NCBI GenBank assembly: GCA_002315795.1
Contig: DCIF01000049.1
Location: 13,156-22,238, forward strand
Source of the DNA: Bacteroidales bacterium UBA1733
Lineage (GTDB): Bacteria > Bacteroidota > Bacteroidia > Bacteroidales > UBA3663
Direction of reading: 5' to 3'
DNA: 9,083 nt
Position numbers and translations under genes: made by a program. Below are positions 1 through 5,381 of this stretch, piece after piece. The notes below the pieces were generated by a model. The model made no database searches. It was given only the letters and a program-made list of their open reading frames with translations, and was not told the DNA's origin. Position 1 is the stretch's first letter; each line of letters starts with the position of its first letter.

Positions 1-1176
1 GCCTTCCAGACAGCCGATGGTGGTATGTCTTACTGGCCTGGTCAGCGACAAAGCCATCCTTGGGTTTCTGCTTACCTGCTGCACTTCCTCAACGAAGCTG
101 CTTCACGTGGCTATTATGTCTCGGATGAGATGAGGAACAAGTTGAAGAACTATGTCTCTGCACAAGCTAATGCATGGACGCTGAAGGATGATGCCAATAC
201 GGCCGCTTACCAACTCTACGTGTTGGCCGCAATGCAGACAGCACAACTTGGTGCCATGAACCGAATGCGCGAACAGTCTGCCAATCTTTCTCAGCATGCT
301 AACCGCATGTTGGCAGCAGCATACGCATTGAGCGGACGGACCGACATTGCTCGCCAGTTAGTGGGTGCGCAAGGCCATGAGAACGCTTACAACGGCAGCT
401 GGTTCTCTACAGATATCGCTCTCTTACTTGCAGAATTGGCAATTGAAGAGAAGCATGCTGAACAGACCTCAGAAATCATCCGTAAGCGACTCTCTTCTGA
501 TCAGTGGCTCTCTACAAGCGAGTGTTCATTCTCTATCCTGGCCATGTCGCAGTACTATAAGACGCACAGTGTTGGCAAGGGTCTCAAATTCAAGACTATG
601 CTCGATGGTAAGGAGCTGGCCGATGTTAAGAGCCAGAAGTTCTCATGGACCACTGCTCAGTCAGTGAGCAAGAAGCAGACCAAGCTCAGTGTTAGAAATA
701 ACGGCGAAGCACCAATCTATGTCAGTGTCACCTCACAGGGTATTGCCACACAAAGCACTATTCAAAAGGCTTCTAACGGCTTGGATCTGGCTTTGAGCTA
801 CACTACGGAGAGCGATCAGCCACTCTCTCCATATGTACTCAACCAAAGCACCACGTTCAAGGCTAGCCTCATCGTAAAGAATACTTCTGGCAAGGCTCTC
901 GAACATGTAGCCGTGACTCATATCCTGCCTGCTGGCTGGGAGGTTCTTTCGAAGCTTCCTTCAGGCAATATCAGCTATCAGGATCAGCGTGACGACCGTC
1001 TCCTGACTTACATTGACCGCCTCGGTGCCGGTGAGAGTGTCAACATCCGTTTCAATCTCTCTGCTACTTATGCTGGTCATTATTACCTGCCATCAGTTCA
1101 TGCAGAGGCGATGTATGATGCCAATATCAATGGCTGTACTGACAGCGCAGAGTGCAGTGTGGTCGGGAAGCAGTAA
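1..1176 (+). CDS. Alpha-2-macroglobulin family protein, C-terminal part (5' truncated by window)
   Basis: This is the last 391 codons of a bacterial alpha-2-macroglobulin, a large periplasmic, usually lipid-anchored protein thought to trap proteases that breach the outer membrane. The reading frame is open from base 1 with no start, so the gene continues to the left; the first ATG at 25 is internal. Residues 7-14 (GGMSYWPG), followed by a helical region to about residue 200, match the end of the thioester-like alpha/alpha toroid domain. From about residue 240 a beta-rich region matches the C-terminal receptor-binding-like domain, with ILPAGWEV at 308-315, DDRLLTYIDRL at 331-341 and the late MYD at 371. 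No CxEQ thioester motif is visible; it would lie upstream, so its presence cannot be judged. The family usually exceeds 1,500 residues. The thioesterase follows 23 nt downstream, suggesting co-transcription. Confidence 0.88.
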   Translation, partial: AFQTADGGMSYWPGQRQSHPWVSAYLLHFLNEAASRGYYVSDEMRNKLKNYVSAQANAWTLKDDANTAAYQLYVLAAMQTAQLGAMNRMREQSANLSQHANRMLAAAYALSGRTDIARQLVGAQGHENAYNGSWFSTDIALLLAELAIEEKHAEQTSEIIRKRLSSDQWLSTSECSFSILAMSQYYKTHSVGKGLKFKTMLDGKELADVKSQKFSWTTAQSVSKKQTKLSVRNNGEAPIYVSVTSQGIATQSTIQKASNGLDLALSYTTESDQPLSPYVLNQSTTFKASLIVKNTSGKALEHVAVTHILPAGWEVLSKLPSGNISYQDQRDDRLLTYIDRLGAGESVNIRFNLSATYAGHYYLPSVHAEAMYDANINGCTDSAECSVVGKQ

Positions 1177-1199
1177 GAAGAATAGTAACCAAAATAAAA

Positions 1200-1604
1200 A
1201 TGAAAGATTTCCATTATAAGCTAGAGATGAAGACTCGTGACTACGAGTGCGACATCCAGGGTGTAGTCAATAACGCCAACTACCAGCATTACCTCGAGGT
1301 GACTCGCCACGAGTTCATACAGACAGTCGGTGTCAGTTTCCAACAATGGCATGATGCCGGTATTGACGTCATGGTCTCAAAAATCACCATTGCATACAAG
1401 TCCTCTCTCCGTGGCTGTGAAGAGTTTATCTCTTGTCTCAACCTCCGTCGTCAGGGAGTGCGTTACATCTTTGATCAGGAGATTTATCGCAAGTCTAACG
1501 AGCAGCTCTGCATCAAAGCACAAGTCGAGTGTGTCTGTGTGGTCAATGGTGTACTCTCGCGTGGTGATGAGATAGCAGAAGCATTCAAGGCTTATCTGTC
1601 ATAA
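1200..1604 (+). CDS. Hot-dog fold acyl-CoA thioesterase (4HBT / YbgC-like)
   Basis: This 134-residue protein is a single-domain hot-dog thioesterase, predicted to hydrolyse acyl-CoA thioesters in the cytoplasm as an oligomer. Residues 13-39 carry the family signature: RDYECDIQGVVNN, then ANYQHYLEVTRHEF. Asp18 sits where the catalytic aspartate of 4-hydroxybenzoyl-CoA thioesterase and YbgC lies, and the following G-V-V-x-x-A-N-Y block is typical. Length agrees with the family (about 130-140). The frame is open upstream to an ATG at 1152 inside the end of the macroglobulin gene, but that would add 16 unusual residues; ATG 1200 puts Asp18 at its normal position and follows an A/G-rich stretch. 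An internal ATG at 1227 is too close to the motif. The acyl substrate cannot be told from sequence. It is probably co-transcribed with the preceding gene. Confidence 0.87.
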   Translation: MKDFHYKLEMKTRDYECDIQGVVNNANYQHYLEVTRHEFIQTVGVSFQQWHDAGIDVMVSKITIAYKSSLRGCEEFISCLNLRRQGVRYIFDQEIYRKSNEQLCIKAQVECVCVVNGVLSRGDEIAEAFKAYLS

Positions 1605-1613
1605 CCTCCATTT

Positions 1614-1662
1614 CTCACTCCTCACTCCTAACTCCTCACTCCTAACTCCTCACTCCTAACTC
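1614..1662. repeat. 14-bp tandem repeat in a G-free tract before dprA
   Basis: Three perfect tandem copies of the 14-mer CTCACTCCTAACTC occupy 1621-1634, 1635-1648 and 1649-1662. A half copy (CTCACTC, 1614-1620) precedes them and a degenerate tail (CTAATTCTCA, 1663-1672) leads straight into the dprA ATG at 1673. The whole spacer 1605-1672 has no G on the plus strand, so it offers no Shine-Dalgarno site; the opposite strand is purine-rich (GAGTTAGGAGTGAG). In-frame TAA at 1664-1666 closes the dprA frame upstream. I recall similar ACTCCT/AGGAGT short repeats dispersed in Prevotella and Bacteroides intergenic DNA, but cannot verify this here. The function is unknown. Confidence 0.9.
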
Positions 1663-1672
1663 CTAATTCTCA

Positions 1673-2779
1673 ATGCTCTCTATCCTCACACTCCTCTCCA
1701 TACGCGGCATTGGCTCTATCCGTGCACGACACCTGATTGAGGCATTTGGCAGTGCGCAAGCCGTTCTCGAAGCTGATGCAGTTGATCTGCATCAGCTGGG
1801 TGCTGTGGGCCAACTCATCCTTGAGGGAAGAACAGACAAACAGCTCTGGGAACGTAGTGAACACGAACTCAAGTTCATCGAGAACAACCGCATCCGTCCG
1901 CTCCTCTATGGAGAAGAGGGTTATCCGAAACGGTTGCTCGATTGTCCGGATGCACCTGCTCTGCTCTTCCAGTTAGGCGACACGCCTCTCGATGCGCCAC
2001 ATATTGTGAGCATCGTCGGCACTCGCAACAGCACTCAGTACGGACGCGATCTCGTACAGCGTTTTGTGACTGAACTACATGAGATCCTGCCAGACGTCAT
2101 CATTGTGAGCGGATTAGCTCTAGGAATCGACGTTGAGTCGCACCGTGCAGCACTCTCCAGTGGGGCACGAACTGTAGGCGTGGTGGCGCATGGGTTAGAT
2201 CGTATCTACCCTCCTCAGCACCGCTCAGTAGCCAAAGACATGCTGTTACAGCAGGGAAGTCTTATCACTGAATACACCAGCGGAACGGATCCCGAGCGGG
2301 GCAACTTTCTGGCGCGAAACCGCATCATCGCCGGTCTATCAGACACCGTCATCGTGGCTGAAAGTAAGGATAAAGGAGGGAGTCTTGTGACTGCCGCCAT
2401 TGCTCTTGATTATAACCGTGAAGTCTTTGCATTCCCCGGTCGTGTAGGTGATACTCGTAGCGAAGGCTGCAACCGTATCATCCGTTTGAACCGTGCTGGA
2501 TTAATCACTTGCGCGCAAGATTTCATCGAGGCTATGAACTGGCAGTCTTCTACGCAGAAACCAGCCAGTGTGCAGCATACCATCAACTTCGAAGAAGACC
2601 ATCTATCTCCTCAGGACCGTCTCATTCTCGACACTCTCCGTGACCGTGGAGACCTTCGTCTCTATCAGCTCTCAGAGATCACCGGCATCGACCACACCAC
2701 TCTCACCGAGGCACTTCTCGATATGGAGATGGAAGGGAAGATAAGAAATTGTCCGGGAGGAGTATATCAGTTACGATAA
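1673..2779 (+). CDS. dprA: DNA-processing protein DprA (Smf)
   Basis: DprA binds incoming single-stranded DNA and loads RecA on it during natural transformation; it is also kept widely in non-competent bacteria. The 368-residue protein has the usual three parts. An N-terminal helix-hairpin-helix/SAM-like region (about 5-70) includes SIRGIGSIRARHLI. The Rossmann-like DprA domain (about 75-285) shows GTRNS at 116-120, SGLALGID at 146-153, His157, the NFLARNRIIAGLS block at 211-223, GGSLVTA at 235-241 and FPG at 254-256. A C-terminal winged-helix segment (about 308-368) ends in GGVYQLR. The SGxAxGID motif has Leu150 where many homologues have Arg. The start is fixed by an in-frame TAA at 1664-1666, only seven bases before ATG 1673, so the 14-bp repeat tract forms the immediate leader. 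Length is normal for Bacteroidota. No com genes are in view. Confidence 0.95.
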   Translation: MLSILTLLSIRGIGSIRARHLIEAFGSAQAVLEADAVDLHQLGAVGQLILEGRTDKQLWERSEHELKFIENNRIRPLLYGEEGYPKRLLDCPDAPALLFQLGDTPLDAPHIVSIVGTRNSTQYGRDLVQRFVTELHEILPDVIIVSGLALGIDVESHRAALSSGARTVGVVAHGLDRIYPPQHRSVAKDMLLQQGSLITEYTSGTDPERGNFLARNRIIAGLSDTVIVAESKDKGGSLVTAAIALDYNREVFAFPGRVGDTRSEGCNRIIRLNRAGLITCAQDFIEAMNWQSSTQKPASVQHTINFEEDHLSPQDRLILDTLRDRGDLRLYQLSEITGIDHTTLTEALLDMEMEGKIRNCPGGVYQLR

Positions 2780-2780
2780 A

Positions 2781-2994
2781 AACTTCATAATACTAAACGT
2801 TGTAGCTCACAGTGGTATTGGTGTGTATCGCAACTACAATGGTCCTGTCACTGGCGATAAGATCAATATTGAATACCGAGTATTCCCACACATTACTCTA
2901 TGACTCGACACAGGTCTGGGATTTCTCTCCTTACCAGCCTCAGCTCGTGTGCATCAACCTCGGGATGCTCTGTTTCAAATATCCAGGGAAATAA
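2781..2994 (+). pseudogene. Relic of a CE2-family (SGNH-like) acetylesterase
   Basis: The spacer after dprA translates into recognisable pieces of a carbohydrate esterase family 2 protein (acetylxylan/acetyl-sugar esterase). In the frame of 2796, NVVAHSGIGVYRNYNGPVTG (2796-2855) matches the conserved CE2 block SGxGVYRNYNG; this frame ends at TGA 2901. The adjacent block continues in another frame from about 2887: TLLYDSTQVWDFSPYQPQL and VCINLG (to 2964), matching the CE2 run 'WDFSxxxPDxVxINLGTND'. A shift of one base (or a two-base loss) around 2876-2899 joins them. The expected TND after LG reads MLC, and the frame ends at 2994, 20 bases inside the 3' end of the convergent lipoprotein gene. 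The upstream GDSIT nucleophile region and the catalytic C-terminus are gone, so it cannot be functional. The family call is from remembered motifs; I am fairly sure of it. Confidence 0.72.
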
Positions 2995-4396
2995 TGATGC
3001 GACGATAAGATACCAGCTGGAAAGTACTGTTATCATTCACCTGGCAAAGGAGATGGATAGTCTTTCCAGCAGCATCTGCAGGAACCTGGAAATGGAAGAT
3101 TGATCCAGTATTGTCTGACAGCGTCAAAGCCTGCTGATAGGTGCCAGCTTCTGGCTGCTGCCACCACAGGAAGGTGAGCGCATCGCCTTCAGGATCGTAA
3201 GTCTGTGAAGCATCGAGCGTAATCATTTCTCCAGCTTTGGCCGTAATATGCAAAGGTTTAACGCTCTGTGAACCATTGACAATGACAACCGGATTCGTTG
3301 TTCCCTGGCCCTCTTCTGCCCACTGCATACGAGCAGCAAAATCACGGAACTCTTCAGGATAGAAACGCTTCTCGTAGGCATCTGAGAGATCTTTGAGTGG
3401 CTGCTGCCAATTGGTCCAGGATTGGGTAAGGCTATCAGGAGAAAGACCGAACTCATGCATACCACCCCATCCTACCTGTGTCGGATCCTCAGGGTCATTG
3501 AGACCGTTTGGCATACAATGCAGGAAGCTTGGCGTATCACCCTCTACACCCCAAAGATATTTCGGATAAACCTTTCCCATGGCACCATGGTTCTGTATCA
3601 GCTCTGCATACTGATCCCAGCTCTGTACACCTAAAGCGTTCTGGTTAAGCCAGGCAGACTCATCCCACACAAACAGCAGATCTTCAGCAAATTCGCGACG
3701 AAGCCACATGTGCGAACTATAGTCGCGCTGCATACGCATGGCCCACACCATGTCCTGATCAGTAATCGTATATAGACGGATCTTGTGCAGAAAAGCCTTC
3801 AGTTCCTCAGGACTTCGTTCCTGTTGTACGCGCCAGATAGCTTGAGCCAATGTATTTGCGCCTCCCCACGCACAGAAATAGATCGGACGTTCATCAGCCT
3901 CATCTACCAGCTCGATGATCTTGCGACTGCCAGGTGTATCGTTCTCCTCTCCTATCACACCGATACCGGCTCGCTGACTACCCATCAGGACGCGACTACG
4001 GATATAATCTACACTTGGCCAATAGCCGAGTTCCTGAGGTTCATGCTGTTCCGCGTCAAGCGTCTGAAAACCTGCTTGCTGTGAGCGCTTCATCAGATTA
4101 TTCACATCGATAGCATAGCCATCGACCACGCGATTGAGGTATTCTGCCCATTCAGAGGGATAAGGATCACAGTTCCAACCGATCGTTGTGATGATAGCCT
4201 CTATCTCGAAACGATCAGCGTAGGCAAGAAGACGTACGGCCGACTCATTATCATCGGGTTCGACATCGGCAGGTCCGATGTCGGTCATTACAACCAGACG
4301 AGGTTTGAGCTCAGGAGCATTTTCTACAGAAACTGGAGCTTTGGTACAAGCAGATAAACCGACTACCAGCAATAAGGAAGGAAAGAGGTATTTCAT
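2975..4396 (-). CDS. DUF1593 / Sde182-like lipoprotein (nucleoside hydrolase-like domain)
   Basis: This 473-residue lipoprotein belongs to the DUF1593 family, later named for the cellulose-binding protein Sde182, which has a nucleoside-hydrolase-like fold and a C-terminal Ig-like domain. Its true catalytic role is not established to my knowledge; a link to plant polysaccharide use is inferred from the family name and from the neighbours. Residues 1-17 form a lipoprotein signal with lipobox LSAC (Cys17). The hydrolase-like domain (about 32-355) begins with VVMTDIGPADVEPDDNES, whose Asp39, Asp48 and Asp49 resemble the metal-binding aspartates of nucleoside hydrolases. CAWGGANTLAQAI lies at 175-187 and VGWGG at 308-312. 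Residues 368-473 form a PKD/Ig-like beta domain (LDASQTYDPEGD at 394-405). The residues after Cys17 (TKAPV) lack the acidic surface-export signal, so it is probably periplasmic. Start 4396 is chosen over a TTG at 4426 because the signal peptide begins there. It lies 34 nt after the dehydrogenase gene. Confidence 0.85.
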   Translation of the reverse strand: MKYLFPSLLLVVGLSACTKAPVSVENAPELKPRLVVMTDIGPADVEPDDNESAVRLLAYADRFEIEAIITTIGWNCDPYPSEWAEYLNRVVDGYAIDVNNLMKRSQQAGFQTLDAEQHEPQELGYWPSVDYIRSRVLMGSQRAGIGVIGEENDTPGSRKIIELVDEADERPIYFCAWGGANTLAQAIWRVQQERSPEELKAFLHKIRLYTITDQDMVWAMRMQRDYSSHMWLRREFAEDLLFVWDESAWLNQNALGVQSWDQYAELIQNHGAMGKVYPKYLWGVEGDTPSFLHCMPNGLNDPEDPTQVGWGGMHEFGLSPDSLTQSWTNWQQPLKDLSDAYEKRFYPEEFRDFAARMQWAEEGQGTTNPVVIVNGSQSVKPLHITAKAGEMITLDASQTYDPEGDALTFLWWQQPEAGTYQQALTLSDNTGSIFHFQVPADAAGKTIHLLCQVNDNSTFQLVSYRRIIISLDI

Positions 4397-4430
4397 GATG
4401 AAAATAGTAATTAATCTAGATGTCAACGTA

Positions 4431-5168
4431 TTAAATCTCTTTTGTGACGATAGGAAGACGGATCCAAAGCCAACGTGGAATGAGACGCCAGAAGAATACC
4501 AGAATACGGTAACGCCAGTCTATAGTGATGATGGCCTTGCGTCGCTCCAATTTTTCTACAATTTCTCTGGCCACCTCAGCAGCATCAAGTTGCATGGGAT
4601 AATTGCCACCATCGGCAATCAGCGCTGTCTTCACAAATCCTGGACGAATATCACTAATCGTGATGTTCTGATGACGCATACGGACAAGTTGTGAAAGACA
4701 CTCAAGGTAATGATTGATGAAGCGTTTGGTAGAAGAATACGCGGGAGCTGCTCCTAAACCTTTAGTTCCGGCAATACTACTGATCACAGCAATATGCCCC
4801 TCCCCCTGTCCTTCAAAATACTTATAAGCAGCCGTGACCATACGACCAAAACCCATGGTGTTGGTATTGATCGTGGCCATCTCCTTCTCTACGTCGAGAA
4901 GCGGATTCTGAAAACCGATGCCAGAACTATGAAAATAAAGATCCATACCTCCGAGCTTTCCGATGAGAGTACGTAGCTTGTCTGCTGCATCTTCGCGCGT
5001 GATATCAATCGATTCAATCGCTGCCACATTAAGATCCTTGCGCTGAATCTCGATCAGAAGCTGGTGACGTCGGCCGGCTAAACCCAAGGTCCAGCCTCGT
5101 CGGGAAAGTTCCTTGGCTACTTCAAGGCCAATACCGGAAGTGGCTCCAACAATAATTGCTCTTTTCAT
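4431..5168 (-). CDS. Short-chain dehydrogenase/reductase (SDR) family oxidoreductase
   Basis: This 245-residue classical SDR is predicted to catalyse NAD(P)H-dependent oxidation or reduction of an unknown hydroxyl/carbonyl substrate. The Rossmann cofactor motif GATSGIG is at residues 8-14, and basic residues after the second strand (GRR, 32-34) favour NADP(H). The likely catalytic set is Asn103, Ser131 (VISSIAG), Tyr144 and Lys148 (YSSTK). The usual NNAG structural motif reads HSSGIG at 80-85, a variant. RPGFVKT (175-181) is the typical post-active-site segment. Residues 218-240 form an unusual tail rich in Trp, Arg and hydrophobic residues that may touch the membrane. It is the first gene of a minus-strand pair with the DUF1593 lipoprotein and has its own TAnnTTTG promoter 32 nt upstream. 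Whether it works with that lipoprotein is unknown. Confidence 0.9.
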   Translation of the reverse strand: MKRAIIVGATSGIGLEVAKELSRRGWTLGLAGRRHQLLIEIQRKDLNVAAIESIDITREDAADKLRTLIGKLGGMDLYFHSSGIGFQNPLLDVEKEMATINTNTMGFGRMVTAAYKYFEGQGEGHIAVISSIAGTKGLGAAPAYSSTKRFINHYLECLSQLVRMRHQNITISDIRPGFVKTALIADGGNYPMQLDAAEVAREIVEKLERRKAIITIDWRYRILVFFWRLIPRWLWIRLPIVTKEI

Positions 5169-5199
5169 GACAGTTGAGATGATAAGTTTTTGATGGGTG

Positions 5200-5207
5200 C
5201 AAAGATA
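5200..5207 (-). promoter_or_regulatory. Bacteroidota -7 promoter element (TATCTTTG) for the SDR gene
   Basis: On the minus strand this reads TATCTTTG, an exact match to the Bacteroidota primary-sigma -7 consensus TAnnTTTG. It lies 31 bases upstream of the SDR start codon, which predicts a leader of roughly 25 nt. I see no clean TTTG at the -33 position; the nearby sequence is CTGTTTTC. Confidence 0.65.
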
Positions 5208-5282
5208 ATCATTTATTTGAAAACAGAGGCAGAAAACGCATCCGAATTGGCGCTCATGGTTCTTGTTTTTAGAATAAATGAG

Positions 5283-5299
5283 TTATTTTTTCAAAATAA
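5283..5299. promoter_or_regulatory. Palindrome in the divergent intergenic region, candidate operator
   Basis: TTATTTT (5283-5289) and AAAATAA (5293-5299) are perfect inverted arms around the three bases TTC. The site sits between the two divergent -7 elements, about 45 bp upstream of the plus-strand element and 75 bp upstream of the minus-strand one. It could bind a dimeric regulator or be chance in AT-rich DNA. As a terminator it would be weak, because the stem contains no G or C. Confidence 0.3.
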
Positions 5300-5344
5300 G
5301 ATCACTTTTTTCGCTCAAAACAATCATCATACTAATATATTTCT

Positions 5345-5352
5345 TATATTTG
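5345..5352 (+). promoter_or_regulatory. bglX: Bacteroidota -7 promoter element (TATATTTG) for bglX
   Basis: TATATTTG matches TAnnTTTG exactly and ends 29 bases before the bglX ATG, giving an expected leader of about 22-25 nt. No good TTTG -33 element is found at the usual spacing. The leader also contains a short inverted repeat, GTAATT-AA-AATTAC at 5363-5376, that overlaps the place where a ribosome would bind. Confidence 0.65.
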
Positions 5353-5381
5353 CGCGTATTTTGTAATTAAAATTACATTCG

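Noticed and set aside
1152..1199. Upstream ATG at 1152 as the thioesterase start
   Set aside because: It lies inside the end of the macroglobulin gene, adds 16 basic, non-family residues, and ATG 1200 gives the normal length and Asp18 position.
1614..1662. The tandem 14-mers as a CRISPR array
   Set aside because: The copies are directly adjacent with no spacers, and there are no cas genes.
2780..2974. Rho-independent terminator between the convergent dprA and DUF1593 genes
   Set aside because: I found no GC-rich stem with a following T-run on either strand in this spacer.
2812..2994. A 60-residue plus-strand small protein
   Set aside because: Its first part (before about 2887) is out of frame with the CE2 block and only the second part is CE2-like, so it is better explained as part of a frameshifted relic than as a gene.
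4397..4426. TTG at 4426 as start of the DUF1593 lipoprotein
   Set aside because: It would put ten extra residues before a textbook lipoprotein signal peptide that begins at ATG 4396.
4420..4426. TTGACA on the minus strand between SDR and DUF1593 as a -35 promoter box
   Set aside because: Bacteroidota primary sigma factor does not use the TTGACA/TATAAT pair, and no TAnnTTTG follows it; a single hexamer in AT-rich DNA is likely chance.
4278..4694. Plus-strand 138-codon open frame
   Set aside because: It is antisense to the lipoprotein signal region and the SDR C-terminus, both well supported, and its translation resembles no family.
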